Shown in pieces: positions 7,973-18,400 of a stretch of 64,000 nt of DNA. The stretch spans positions 2,355,860 through 2,419,859 of the forward strand of contig NZ_JACXLC010000001.1 in NCBI RefSeq assembly GCF_014705715.1. The letters run 5' to 3'. The notes beneath the pieces are model-generated. The model ran no database searches. It saw only the letters and a list, made by a program, of their open reading frames with translations, and was not told the origin of the DNA. Each line of letters starts with the position of its first letter. Position 1 is the stretch's first letter. Made by a program: the position numbers and the translations under genes. The DNA is from Erythrobacter rubeus. Its GTDB lineage: Bacteria; Pseudomonadota; Alphaproteobacteria; Sphingomonadales; Sphingomonadaceae.

Positions 7973-8896
7973 ATGACAACACACAGCATCGAACTGGTCG
8001 AAGTCGGTCCGCGTGACGGGCTCCAGAACGAAGCCGAAGTCGTCACCACCGCGGACAAGCTGGCGATGATCGGGCGGATGATCGATTACGGTGCGCGGCG
8101 GCTCGAAGTGGCGAGCTTTGTCCATCCCAAGCGCGTGCCGCAGATGGCCGATGCCGAAGAGGTCATTGCGGGCCTGCCCGACCGCGACGACGTGACCTAT
8201 ATCGGCCTTACGCTGAACAAGCGGGGCGTTATGCGCGGCCTTGCGACCAGAGAAGGCGGCACGAAAGACGGAAGAGGGCGCGGCATCGATCAGGCGGGCT
8301 GCGTACTCGTCGCAAGTGATACGTTCGGCCAGAAAAACCAGGGGCAGACGATCGCCGAAGGGATCGCGGAAAACCGCGACATGATTCGCTTTGCCAAGGC
8401 CGAGGGATTGAGCGCGCAGGTCACGATCAGCGCGGCCTTCGGCTGCCCATTCGAAGGCAAGGTCGAACCGGAAACCGTGCTCGCCATCGCTGAGGAAATG
8501 GCCGCCGAAGACCCTGCCGAGATCGCGCTTGCCGATACGATCGGGGTTGGGGTGCCCGCGCAGGTAGAGGACCTGTTCGGCAGGCTCGGCGAGCTGCTCG
8601 AAGGGCGCATTCCCATGCGCTGCCATTTCCACGATACCCGCGCGACCGGCATTGCCAACGCATGGGCGGCGTTCGGCGCGGGTGTACGCACTTTCGATGC
8701 GTCCTTGGGCGGATTGGGCGGCTGCCCCTTCGCACCCAATGCCACGGGTAATATCGCGACCGAGGACCTCATCTACATGATGGAGCGTTCGGGTATCGAC
8801 ACGGGCATCGATCTTGATGCCGCCATCGCTGCCAACCGCTGGTTCGCCGGGCGGTTGGGGCGCGAATTGCCTTCCCGGGTCGCCCGCGCGGCCTGA
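7973..8896 (+). CDS. HMG-CoA lyase-like enzyme (HMGL/DRE-TIM superfamily)
   Basis: The ATG at 7973 gives 307 residues, a usual length. Catalytic features of HMG-CoA lyases are present: VGPRDGLQNE near the N-terminus (Arg and metal-binding Asp), CHFHDT (metal-binding His pair) and LGGLGGCPFAPNATGN (active-site Cys and metal-binding Asn). Differences from the true enzyme are FVHPKRVPQMAD, where the typical lyase has a Trp before VPQ, and PNATGN instead of PGASGN. The subfamily may therefore cleave a related 3-hydroxy-3-alkyl acyl-CoA rather than HMG-CoA itself. It is the first gene of the rightward operon with hyuA, hyuB and the oxidoreductase, downstream of operator copy 2. Confidence 0.87.
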   Translation: MTTHSIELVEVGPRDGLQNEAEVVTTADKLAMIGRMIDYGARRLEVASFVHPKRVPQMADAEEVIAGLPDRDDVTYIGLTLNKRGVMRGLATREGGTKDGRGRGIDQAGCVLVASDTFGQKNQGQTIAEGIAENRDMIRFAKAEGLSAQVTISAAFGCPFEGKVEPETVLAIAEEMAAEDPAEIALADTIGVGVPAQVEDLFGRLGELLEGRIPMRCHFHDTRATGIANAWAAFGAGVRTFDASLGGLGGCPFAPNATGNIATEDLIYMMERSGIDTGIDLDAAIAANRWFAGRLGRELPSRVARAA

Positions 8897-8922
8897 ATAC
8901 GTTTGAGGAGCAGGGTGACTTT

Positions 8923-10980
8923 ATGACTTACAGGCTGGGCGTCGATGTCGGCGGCACATTTACCGATCTGCTCCTGTTCGACGAGGAGAACGGCAAGTTC
9001 TGGCGGCACAAGACGCCATCGACCCCGCATGATAGCTCCGAGGGTATCCTCAACGGGGTGAAGGCGATCACCGAAGAGGCGGGCGTTTCGGCGAAGGACA
9101 TCGCCTATTTCCTCCACGGCACCACGGTTGCAACGAACGCCGTGCTGGAGGGGAAAGGCGCGAAAGTCGGCCTGATCACGACCGAGGGGTACCGCGACAT
9201 CATGCAGATCGCCCGCAGCTTCGTGCCGGGCGGTCTGGCCGCATGGATCGTCTGGCCCAAGCCGCAGCCGCTCGCCCATCTCGAAGACACTCTGGAAGTG
9301 CCGGGCCGGATGGGTGCCGATGGCGAAGAGGTACGCCCGCTGGATGAGGACGCGGTGCGCGCTGCGCTTCGCCAATTGAAGGATCAGGGTATCGAGGCAC
9401 TGACCGTCAGCCTCATCAACGCTTACGTCAACGGCGCGCACGAAACCCGCATCGGCGAAATCGCCGCCGAAGAACTGCCCGGTGTACCCGTTTCGCTCAG
9501 CCATGAAGTGCTGCCCGAGATGCAGGAATATGAGCGCACGCTTTCCACCGTGGCCAACGCAGCCGTGCGTCCCGTCGTTAGCAAATACGTCTCCAACCTG
9601 CGCGACAAGCTGGAGGATGAGGGGCTGGAAGGGCGGCTCTCGCTGCTACGCTCCGATGGCGGGTTGATGAGCAGCCAGAAGGCCGAGGAGCATCCCGTCA
9701 ATATCCTGATGTCCGGACCGGCAGGCGGCGTCACCGGCGCGAAATGGGTCGGCAAGAACGCAGGCCTTTCGAACATCCTGACCCTCGATGTCGGCGGCAC
9801 ATCGACCGACGTTGCGCTGATCGAAGGACTGGAAGCAAGGCGCGTGCGCACAACCGATGTCGGCCACCTGTCGGTCCGCGCCTCTGCGCTCGATGTCAAA
9901 ACGGTGGGCGCAGGCGGCGGTTCGATCGCGCACGTTCCCGAGCTTACCAAGGCGCTGCGCGTCGGCCCGGAAAGCGCAGGCGCTGTTCCCGGCCCGGTAG
10001 CTTACAACAAGGGCGGCGAATTGCCGACCGTGACGGATGCGAACGTGGTGCTCGGCTATCTGCCCGAGGACCTGCTCGGCGGAAGTTTTCAGCTCGACCG
10101 CGACGGTGCCAAGGCGGCGGTGCAGACCATTGCCGATGCGCTGGGCGTCAGCCTGATGGAAGCGGCGCGCGGGATCATCGATATCGTCAACGAGAACATG
10201 TTCGGCGCGCTGCGGATGATCAGCGTCCAGCAAGGCTACGACCCGCGCGAATTCGCGCTGATGGGCTTTGGCGGCGCGGGCCCGCTCCATGTCAACGCCG
10301 TCGCGCGGCTGATGGGTAGCTGGCCTGCGGTCTCGCCCGTTTCCCCCGGCGTGCTTTGCGCGCTCGGCGATGCGACGACGCAGATGCGGACCGAGACGGC
10401 GCGCAGCTTTTCGAAGCTCGCGCGCGACACCTCGATCGCGGACCTTCAGGCTGTGCTCGACGAAATGGCAAAGCAGACGCGCGGCGAGCTGCTGGCCGAT
10501 GGCGTTCCCGAAGACCAGATCGTCGTGCAGTTCGAAGTCGACGTGCGCTATGCCGGGCAGGCTTTCGAAGTCCCGCTAACGATCGACAAGCAGGTGCTTG
10601 ATGCGGACGGTATCGAGGGCATCCTTGCCCGCTTCGATGAGGAGCACTTGCGGCTGTTCACCTTCAACATGGATACGCCGCACGAAATCGTGAACCTGCG
10701 CGCGGTCGCGCTGGGTGAAGCGCCCGCCCTGCCCGCGAACGAATTGCCGAAAGGCGATGGTGATCCCTCGGCAGCGAAAATCCGCGATCACAAGCTCTGG
10801 ATGGACGGGAAGGAGCAGGACGGCGCGATCTACGACCGGTCGAAGCTCAGGCAGGGCGATACCATCCCCGGCCCGGCCATCATCACCGAGATGGACTCCA
10901 CCACATTGGTCGAAACCGGCTGCACCGCCACCGTCGATGCGGTCGGCAATATCCTTATCAACCTGACGAGCGAGGGCTGA
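8923..10980 (+). CDS. hyuA: Hydantoinase/oxoprolinase A subunit (HyuA-type)
   Basis: This 685-residue protein has the ATPase-like architecture of the hydantoinase A/5-oxoprolinase family. It starts with LGVDVGGTFTDLLLFDE, then FLHGTTVATNAVLEGKGAKVGLITTEGY, a second phosphate loop LDVGGTSTDVALIEG, GAGGGSIAHV, and the family block ESAGAVPGP with PTVTDANVVLGYL. Members hydrolyse cyclic amides (N-methylhydantoin, 5-oxoproline, caprolactam) with ATP, or serve in acetone or acetophenone carboxylases. It works with the HyuB protein encoded four bases downstream. The substrate cannot be read from the sequence. Confidence 0.93.
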   Translation: MTYRLGVDVGGTFTDLLLFDEENGKFWRHKTPSTPHDSSEGILNGVKAITEEAGVSAKDIAYFLHGTTVATNAVLEGKGAKVGLITTEGYRDIMQIARSFVPGGLAAWIVWPKPQPLAHLEDTLEVPGRMGADGEEVRPLDEDAVRAALRQLKDQGIEALTVSLINAYVNGAHETRIGEIAAEELPGVPVSLSHEVLPEMQEYERTLSTVANAAVRPVVSKYVSNLRDKLEDEGLEGRLSLLRSDGGLMSSQKAEEHPVNILMSGPAGGVTGAKWVGKNAGLSNILTLDVGGTSTDVALIEGLEARRVRTTDVGHLSVRASALDVKTVGAGGGSIAHVPELTKALRVGPESAGAVPGPVAYNKGGELPTVTDANVVLGYLPEDLLGGSFQLDRDGAKAAVQTIADALGVSLMEAARGIIDIVNENMFGALRMISVQQGYDPREFALMGFGGAGPLHVNAVARLMGSWPAVSPVSPGVLCALGDATTQMRTETARSFSKLARDTSIADLQAVLDEMAKQTRGELLADGVPEDQIVVQFEVDVRYAGQAFEVPLTIDKQVLDADGIEGILARFDEEHLRLFTFNMDTPHEIVNLRAVALGEAPALPANELPKGDGDPSAAKIRDHKLWMDGKEQDGAIYDRSKLRQGDTIPGPAIITEMDSTTLVETGCTATVDAVGNILINLTSEG

Positions 10981-10984
10981 TCCG

Positions 10985-12883
10985 ATGCCTGCACAAATCA
11001 TCGAAACCAACGACACGCCGTTCGACAAGATCGATATCGACCCAGTGACGCTCGACATTATCGAGAACGCGCTGCGCAATGCCCGGATCGAAATGGACGC
11101 CACGCTCGTGCGCACCGCCATGAGCCCCGGCATTCGGGAACAGGGCGATGCCTTCCCGTTAATCGCCGATCCTTCCGGCAAGATGATCGTCGGCCAGTTC
11201 GGCAGCTTCATCGACGGCTTCCTGAAAGGGTACGACGATACGCTGGAAGACGGCGACATGATCTTCCTGTCAGACCCCTATTCCTGCGACGGAGCGGTCA
11301 GCCATTCCAATGATTGGCTGGTGCTGCTCCCGGTTTTCAAGGATGGCCGCCTGATCGCCTACACAGCCATGTTCGGCCACCAATCGGACATCGGCGGATC
11401 GGTGCCCGGATCGATGCCCATCGGCGCTTCCAGCATTTTCGAGGAGGGCGTCCGCATCCCGCCTGTGAAGATCTGGAAAAAGGGCGAATACAATGACGAC
11501 CTGATGAAGCTCGTCATGCACCAGACGAGAAAGCCGGACTGGTGCGCCGCCGATCTCAACGCGCTGATCGCATCGTGCCGCGTCGCGTCGAAGCGGGTGA
11601 TCGAAATGGCAGAACGGTTCGGAGACGATGTCTATGTCTCCGCCACGCAGGAACTTCTCGCCCGCAACCACCGCGCGATGAAGGCGCTGCTGTCGCAGGC
11701 TGTCGGTGAGAAGCCGGTCAGCTTCGAGGATTACCTGTGCGATGACGGCAAGGGCTACGGGCCATACAAGATGAAATGCACGATGTGGCGCGAGGGCGAC
11801 AAGGTCATCCTCGATTTCGAAGGCACCGACCCGCAAAGCGCCGCCTCGATCAATTTCCTGCTCAACGAGAACATGTTCAAGATGTTTTTCGGCATCTACA
11901 TGATCATGGTCTTCGACCCGCAGATCCTGTTCAATGACGGGTTCTACGATCTCATCGAAGTGCGCATTCCTGAAGGATCGCTGCTGAAGCCGCAATTTCC
12001 CGCTGCGCTTTCAGGCCGCACCCACGCGCTGGGGCGGATCTTCGATATTCTTGGCGGGTTGCTGGGTCAGGGCACGCCTGAATTCCTCAATGCCGCCGGT
12101 TTCTCGTCCTCGCCGCACCTGTTCTATTCGGGCTGGGATACGCGTGAGCCGGGCAAGCGCGACTGGTTCCAGCTGTTCCAGATCGGCTTTGGCGGAATTC
12201 CCGGCAGGCCGCTGGGTGACGGGCCGGACGGGCATTCGCTCTGGCCGGGCTTCACCAATGTGCCGAACGAGTTCCTCGAGCGGTACTTCCCCCTGCGGAT
12301 CGAACGCTATTCGACCGAACCCGACAGCGGCGGCGCGGGCCTGCACCGCGGCGGCAATGGCATCCACATGACATACCGCTTCCTCGCGGACGGTGAGATT
12401 GCAATCCATGACGATCGTTGGTTCGTTCCGCCCTGGGGCGTCAATGGCGGCCATCCCGGCGCGCGGGCGAAGAAAGTCCTCGAGCGCGAGGACAGCACGA
12501 CCGAAATCGTCGGCAACAAGATCGAGGATGTGGCGGTCAAGGCCGGCGAATTGCTCCACTTCATCACTTGGGGCGGCGGAGGCTGGGGAGACCCGCTGGA
12601 GCGCGATCCCGATCTGGTCGGCCTCGAGATACGCCAGGGTCTCGTCACTTCCGAGGGGGCGCGAGCCTACGGCGTCGTCGCCGACGACAAGGGCATTGTG
12701 GACACCGAGGCCACAGACGCCTTGCGCAAGGACATGAAGAACGCGCGGGGCGATCTGCCACTCTTCGATTACGGGCCGAGCATCGAGGAGCTTCGCGCCA
12801 ATTGCGAGGAGGAGACCGGCCTTCCCGCGCCGATCCAGCCCGAATGGGGCGAACATCCGCAGTTCGCAGAAGCCGCCGAATGA
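10985..12883 (+). CDS. hyuB: Hydantoinase/oxoprolinase B subunit (HyuB-type)
   Basis: This 632-residue partner of HyuA shows the family opening DPVTLDIIENALRNARIEM with RTAMSPGIREQGDAF, then DMIFLSDPYSCDGAVSHSNDW, AMFGHQSDIGG and the C-terminal glycine-rich HRGGNGIHMTYRF and ITWGGGGWGDPLERD. The last block is the typical end of the B subunit. The start follows the hyuA stop by four bases and the stop overlaps the next ATG (ATGA), so the operon is tightly coupled. It is probably the second half of the ring-opening or carboxylating complex; its substrate is unknown. Confidence 0.93.
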   Translation: MPAQIIETNDTPFDKIDIDPVTLDIIENALRNARIEMDATLVRTAMSPGIREQGDAFPLIADPSGKMIVGQFGSFIDGFLKGYDDTLEDGDMIFLSDPYSCDGAVSHSNDWLVLLPVFKDGRLIAYTAMFGHQSDIGGSVPGSMPIGASSIFEEGVRIPPVKIWKKGEYNDDLMKLVMHQTRKPDWCAADLNALIASCRVASKRVIEMAERFGDDVYVSATQELLARNHRAMKALLSQAVGEKPVSFEDYLCDDGKGYGPYKMKCTMWREGDKVILDFEGTDPQSAASINFLLNENMFKMFFGIYMIMVFDPQILFNDGFYDLIEVRIPEGSLLKPQFPAALSGRTHALGRIFDILGGLLGQGTPEFLNAAGFSSSPHLFYSGWDTREPGKRDWFQLFQIGFGGIPGRPLGDGPDGHSLWPGFTNVPNEFLERYFPLRIERYSTEPDSGGAGLHRGGNGIHMTYRFLADGEIAIHDDRWFVPPWGVNGGHPGARAKKVLEREDSTTEIVGNKIEDVAVKAGELLHFITWGGGGWGDPLERDPDLVGLEIRQGLVTSEGARAYGVVADDKGIVDTEATDALRKDMKNARGDLPLFDYGPSIEELRANCEEETGLPAPIQPEWGEHPQFAEAAE

Positions 12884-13857
12884 GCTGGAAACGCGCCTTT
12901 ATCGGCACGCATGGCGGGCCGGAGGTGATCGACTGGAAAGTGGGCGATGTGCCCACGCCCGGACCGGGCGAAGTGCTGATCGATCAGAGCGCGATCGGTC
13001 TGAACTTCATCGACACCTATCACCGCACCGGGCTTTATCCCGTCGAGCTGCCGAGCGGCCTCGGCCTTGAGGCAGCGGGCACGATCAGTGCGCTGGGCGA
13101 CGGGGTGAGCGATTACGCGGTCGGCGAGCGCGTCGCCTATATGGGGCCGGGCTTTGGCGCTTATGCAACGCACCGGATCATGCCCGCCTCTGCGCTGTTC
13201 AAGGTGCCAGACGGAATCTCGGATGAGATCGCCGCTGCCGCCATCCTGAAAGCCGCCACGACCGAAGGACTGGTCGAACGCTGCGCCGATGTGCAGGCAG
13301 GCGATACGGTGCTCGTCCATGCGGCTGCGGGCGGCGTCGGCCTCATCATGGTGCAATGGCTGAAAGCGCTCGGCGTCACCGTCATCGGCACCGTCTCCTC
13401 GGAAGAGAAAGAGGCTTTGGCGCGCGAGGCCGGGTGCGATCACGTGATCCGCTACGACCGCGAAGACATCGCGCCGAAAGTCCGCGAATTGACCGAGGGT
13501 GCAGGCGTGCCGACCGTCTTCGATGGGGTGGGTAAGGACACGTTCGAAGCCTCACTCGACAGTATGGCGCCCCGCGGTCTCCTCGTCAGTTTCGGCAATG
13601 CCAGCGGCCCGGTCGATGGCGTGAACCTCGGCATCCTTGCGCAAAAGGGATCGCTGTTCGTGACCCGCCCGACCCTGTTCCATTACTATGCCACGCCCGA
13701 AGACCGCGAAGCGGGAATGGCGCGGGTGTGGGACATGATCGGCAGCGGAAAGGTCAAGATCACCGTCGGACAGACCTACCCGCTTGTCGAAGCGGCGCAG
13801 GCGCACCGCGATCTTGAGGCGCGCCGGACGACTGGATCGACCGTTCTGATCCCCTAG
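12880..13857 (+). CDS. Zinc-independent NADPH:quinone oxidoreductase (MDR family)
   Basis: The ATG at 12880 overlaps the hyuB stop, giving 325 residues. Medium-chain reductase marks are GLNFIDTYHRTGLYPVELPSGLGLEAAG, the Rossmann motif HAAAGGVGLIMVQW, and YPLVEAAQAHRDLEARRTTGSTVLIP at the end. The zinc-binding residues of alcohol dehydrogenases are absent, as in Qor-type quinone/enone reductases. As the last gene of the operon it may reduce an unsaturated or quinone-like intermediate of the same pathway (inference). The convergent YCII gene shares its stop region, CTAG at 13854-13857. Confidence 0.92.
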   Translation: MSWKRAFIGTHGGPEVIDWKVGDVPTPGPGEVLIDQSAIGLNFIDTYHRTGLYPVELPSGLGLEAAGTISALGDGVSDYAVGERVAYMGPGFGAYATHRIMPASALFKVPDGISDEIAAAAILKAATTEGLVERCADVQAGDTVLVHAAAGGVGLIMVQWLKALGVTVIGTVSSEEKEALAREAGCDHVIRYDREDIAPKVRELTEGAGVPTVFDGVGKDTFEASLDSMAPRGLLVSFGNASGPVDGVNLGILAQKGSLFVTRPTLFHYYATPEDREAGMARVWDMIGSGKVKITVGQTYPLVEAAQAHRDLEARRTTGSTVLIP

Positions 13858-14159
13858 GTCTCGCCCGCATCAGGCCCGGCCCAGTCGCCGAGCAGCGGCT
13901 CGAAAAGGTTCACCCGGATCGCCTGCCATACGCCGGCCGAGAAATAGGGATCGGCTTCAAGCTTGGCCCGTGCGGCCTGCTCATCTTCGGCCTTTATGAC
14001 GAGCAGCGATCCGATCGTCTTGCCATCCTGCTTGAGCGGCCCGGCGACCGCGTAATCCTCTGCATTGGCGGCGACATGCGCGAGGTGCGCTTCGCGGTGG
14101 AGACCGCGCAGACGTTCGCCGAACTCGCCATCGCGGCAGTGAAAGCAGAACAGCGCCAT
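13854..14159 (-). CDS. YCII-domain protein
   Basis: This 101-residue single-domain protein matches the YCII family pattern: FCFHCRDG, REAHLAHVA (with the conserved His), YAVAGPLKQDGKTIGSLLVIKAEDEQAARAKLEADPYFSAGVW. YCII proteins have a ferredoxin-like fold with a proposed His/Asp active site and act as small dehalogenase- or lyase-like enzymes, though most are uncharacterised. The ATG shares a base with the CoA-transferase stop (TGATG), so the two are co-translated and probably act on the same compound class. Confidence 0.9.
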   Translation of the reverse strand: MALFCFHCRDGEFGERLRGLHREAHLAHVAANAEDYAVAGPLKQDGKTIGSLLVIKAEDEQAARAKLEADPYFSAGVWQAIRVNLFEPLLGDWAGPDAGET

Positions 14160-15274
14160 CAGTCTTCGCCCCGGTTGTCGGCACCAAGCTGCGGCACGGG
14201 AGCGGGCGTCCAGTCCTCGCCAGCAAAGCGTATTGAAGGAGCGATGTGCTTGCCTCCGTCTTCAGCCGCGACCCAGAGCCCGCGCTGTGCCACGTGCGGT
14301 TCATCCAGAGCCTCCCGGAAATCGAGCACAGGCGAAAAAGCGACGTCGAGTTCTTCGAACCATTCGGTCCACTCATCGCGCGTCTTGCGCCGGAAAGTGT
14401 CGCGCAGGAAATCGATCAGCACGCCCTGCTCGCCGGCGGGTGCTTCTGCGACCGGGATTAGGTCTTCGCGCCCCAGCTCGGTCAGCAGGTTGCGCGCGAA
14501 TTTCATCTCCCGCCCGCCGAGCACAACATGCTTTGCGTCTTTCGTTTGATAGACCTGATAGAACGCCGCCCCGCCGAGCGATCGCTGCGTGCTCGAAACC
14601 GGGCTTGGCCCGCCTGCAATCGCGCTGCTCGCCGTGTGCGCGCACCATGGCAGCAGGCTGTCGAACATCGCGCAGTCCACATACGCACCTTCGCCCGTTC
14701 GCTCGCGTCCGATCAGCGCCATCAGCACTGCCGAAAGCGATGTGAGACCGGCGGCCATGTCGCTGTTCGCCACGCCGGGGACGACCGGCGCGCCGTCCGG
14801 TCCGTCATTCACGCTGAGAAACCCGGCGAGCGCCTGCACCGCCATGTCATGCGCAGGATGATGCGCCAGTGCGCCCTCCTGTCCGAAGGCGGAGATCGAA
14901 CAGTAGACGATATCGGGCTTGATCGATTTCACGCGGTCGTAATCGAAGCCCAGCCGCTTCATCACGCCGGGTCTGAAGCCTTCAACGAAGACATCGGCAG
15001 TCTCGATCAGCTCGCGTAGCGCCTGCTTGCCGCCCTCGCTCTTCAAATCGAGAGTCACGCTTTTCTTGCCGCGATTGAGATTGGCGAACCAGACGGAATG
15101 CTGGGTGCCGCCATAGCTATCGAACGGCCCCTGTTCGCGCGCCGGATCGCCGCCCACCGGTTCGACCTTGATGATCTCCGCCCCCTGATCGGCCATCATT
15201 ACGGTCATCATCGGGCCGGGCAGGAACTGCGTCAGGTCGATTACCCGGATGCCTTCAAGCTTGCTCATCCCCAT
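14159..15274 (-). CDS. Type III (CaiB/BaiF) CoA-transferase 2
   Basis: This protein has 371 residues from the ATG at 15274, with ATG 15268 as an equally possible start. It has the family opening IRVIDLTQFLPGPMMTVMMADQGAEIIKVEP, NLNRGKKSVTLDL, VFVEGFRPGVMKRLGFDYD, and the catalytic-Asp region GVANSDMAAGLTSLSAVLMAL. It is clearly different from CoA-transferase 1 and shorter. It is coupled to the YCII gene and divergent from putA. No copy of the TTGTATACAA operator lies in its upstream gap, so it is probably outside the GntR regulon. Confidence 0.92.
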   Translation of the reverse strand: MGMSKLEGIRVIDLTQFLPGPMMTVMMADQGAEIIKVEPVGGDPAREQGPFDSYGGTQHSVWFANLNRGKKSVTLDLKSEGGKQALRELIETADVFVEGFRPGVMKRLGFDYDRVKSIKPDIVYCSISAFGQEGALAHHPAHDMAVQALAGFLSVNDGPDGAPVVPGVANSDMAAGLTSLSAVLMALIGRERTGEGAYVDCAMFDSLLPWCAHTASSAIAGGPSPVSSTQRSLGGAAFYQVYQTKDAKHVVLGGREMKFARNLLTELGREDLIPVAEAPAGEQGVLIDFLRDTFRRKTRDEWTEWFEELDVAFSPVLDFREALDEPHVAQRGLWVAAEDGGKHIAPSIRFAGEDWTPAPVPQLGADNRGED

Positions 15275-15411
15275 GCCGTAGCGTGAATTTGCAGGGCTGT
15301 TCAACCTGCACAAAGAGCGACTTTTCTTGAAGTCGAAAGCGGCTGGGTCCAAGTCCCTCCCCATCCCGAGTCGCCGCTAGCGGCGCGAATGAGGAAAGAG
15401 AAAACCGCCAC

Positions 15412-18400
15412 GTGACGACCAGCAGCCTGCCCATGAATTCAGCCCATTACCTCGATCGATCCGAATTGCGCCGCGCTTACCGCGCGGAAGAGGAAGCGTG
15501 CATCGCCCAGCGGATCGAACAGGCCGCCCCGGCACGCAAGGTGAAGGATGCAGCGGCAAGCCTCGCAATCGATCTCATCGAAGGCGCGCGGGCGCAAAAG
15601 GCGAGCGGCATCGATGCGTTTCTGCAGCAATACGGGCTCGATACCGAAGAGGGCATCGCTCTCATGTGTCTGGCCGAGGCGTTGCTGCGCGTGCCGGACG
15701 AAGACACCGCCGACGCGCTGATCCGCGACAAGATCGGCGAGATCGAGTGGAGCGACCATCTCGGCGAAAGCTCATCGACTTTCGTAAACGCCGCGACGTT
15801 CTCCCTGATGCTGACGGGTGAGGTGCTCGAACAACCCGAAGCGCATCAGAAAGGCATGGGCCGCGTGCTCAAGGGGACCATGAACCGGCTGGGCGAACCG
15901 GTGATCCGCAAGGCCACTTTGCAGGCCATGCGCATCCTTGGCGGGCAGTTCGTATTCGGGCGCAATATCGGTGAAGCGCTGAAACGCGCAAAGCCCGAGC
16001 GTGCGAAAGGCCTCACCCATTCATTCGATATGCTCGGCGAGGCAGCGATGACCTTCGCCGATGCGCAGCGTTATGCAGACGCCTATGAAGGCGCGCTTGA
16101 CCGACTGGCGCGGGAGGCTGACGGCGGCATCGGACCTTCGCCCGGCATCTCGGTGAAGCTCTCCGCGCTGCATCCGAAATACACGCATTTCCACGCGGAT
16201 GAGGCGCGGCGCGATATCGTGCCGATCGTCAAGCGGCTGGCGCTGAAAGCGCGGGATGCGAACATCCATTTCACCCTCGATGCCGAAGAGGCAGAGCGGC
16301 TCGAAGTGTCGCTCGACATTATCGAAGATCTCGTTTCCGACGATGAGATCTTCATCCGCCCGGACGGATCGCGCTGGGAAGGGTTCGGCCTCGCCATCCA
16401 AGCCTATCAGAAGCGCGGCGTGCCGCTGTGCGACTGGACGGCAAAACTCGCGCGCCGTCACGGACGCAAACTGTTCGTGCGGCTCGTAAAAGGCGCGTAT
16501 TGGGACAGCGAGATCAAGATCAGCCAGGTCGGCGGCTACACCGATTACCCGGTCTTCACCCGCAAGATCGCGACCGATGTCTCCTACCTCGCCTGCGCCA
16601 CGCGCCTGTTCGAACACGACGACGTGATCCGCCCCGCCTTCGCCACGCACAACGCCTACACCGTTGCGGCAGTGAAGGAGATGAGTGAGGGGCGGTTCTT
16701 CGAGTTCCAGCGCCTCCACGGCATGGGCGAGGAAGTATACGATGCGCTGCGCAAGCTGGAGGGCAATGATCCCACGCCTGTTCGCATTTACGCGCCCGTT
16801 GGCGGGCATAAGGAATTGCTCGCCTATCTCGTGCGCCGCCTGCTCGAAAACGGAGCCAATACCAGCTTCGTGAACAGGATGGGCGATGCCGACATTCCGG
16901 CAGAGGAACTCGTCGGCGATCCTGTGGGCGAGCTCGCCGCGTTCGACCCCCGCCGCAATCCTGCAATTCCGCTGCCCCGCGATATCCTGGGTGAGCGCCT
17001 CAACAGCGCCGGGGTCGATCTGTCCGATCCGCTGGTGATCGGCCCCTTGCAGGCACGCCTTGCAGAGCTTGCCGAAACCCCGTGGCGTGCCGAACCGACT
17101 TTCCTCGGCGAAGAGGAGGGCGAAACCGCGCCGATCACCATGCCGCACGATCTCACATCGACGGTCGGCACGCGGCGCGATGCGACCGAACAGGAAGTGG
17201 ACGCCGCCTTCGCCCGCGCCGAGCTGATCCAGCCGGGATGGGACGCTTTGGGCGGAGAGAAGCGCGCGCTCCTGCTCGAAGAAGCCGCCAAGCTGTTCGA
17301 GGACCACACCGACGAGTTTCTCTCCCTGTGCCAGCGCGAGGCGGGAAAGACCCTGCTCGATGGGGTTGCCGAGGTGCGCGAGGCGGTGGATTTCCTCCGC
17401 TATTACGCCTCTGAGGCGCGGCGTCAGTTCGAACACCCGCTTACCCTCCCCGGCCCGACCGGCGAAGAGAACACTTTGTGCATGCATGGCCGCGGTGTGT
17501 TCGCGACGATATCGCCCTGGAATTTCCCGCTCGCAATCTTCACCGGAATGGCCTCGGCTGCGCTGGCCGCCGGCAATGCCGTCATCGCCAAGCCTGCCGA
17601 GCAGACGCCGCTGATCGCCGCGCTCGCGGTGAAGCTGTGCCATGAGGCTGGCATCCCGCCCGAGGCGCTGCAATTGCTGCCCGGCGCGGGCGAAGTCGGC
17701 CAGCTGATCACCGCCGATCCGCGCCTTGCCGGGGTCGCCTTCACCGGATCGACCGAAACCGCGCGGCTGATCAATCAGGCGCTTGCGGGGCGCGACGGGC
17801 CGATTGCCACCCTTATCGCGGAGACCGGCGGGCAAAACGCGATGATCGTCGATTCCTCCGCGCTGCCCGAACAGGTCGTGCGCGACGTTCTTGCGAGCGC
17901 GTTCCAGAGCGCAGGCCAGCGCTGCTCGGCGCTGCGCGTGCTTTACCTGCAGGACGATGTCGCGGACGAGATGCTGGAGATGATCCGCGGCGGGTTTGAG
18001 GCGCTGCATGTCGGCGACCCAGCGCTGCTCTCAACCGATGTCGGCCCGGTGATCGATCCCGACGCGCAGGCCGCTCTGGAACGCCACGTCGCGCGCCGCC
18101 AGCAGAACGATCGCACAGTCTGGAGGCTCGATCTCGACCCTTCGACAGCCAAAGGCTGTTTCGTCGCGCCGACGATCATCGAACTAGATTCGATCCTCGA
18201 TCTCAAGCGCGAGAACTTCGGGCCGGTGCTGCATGTAGTCCGCTACGCTGCAGAGGATCTCGGGCAAGTGATCGCCGATATCAACGCGACCGGGTACGGG
18301 CTCACCTTGGGGCTGCACAGCCGGATCGCGGCCACGCGCCGCTTCGTCCAGGCGCGGGCGAAGGTCGGAAACTTCTACGTCAACCGCAATCAGATCGGGG

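Noticed and set aside
8923..12883. HyuA/HyuB as acetone carboxylase
   Set aside because: The third (gamma) subunit of acetone carboxylase is not present next to them, and the CoA-transferase/lyase context fits a different acid pathway; the assignment is left open.
16021..18009. Long minus-strand frame inside putA
   Set aside because: A shadow of putA caused by high GC. It has no domain, and putA motifs run through the whole region.
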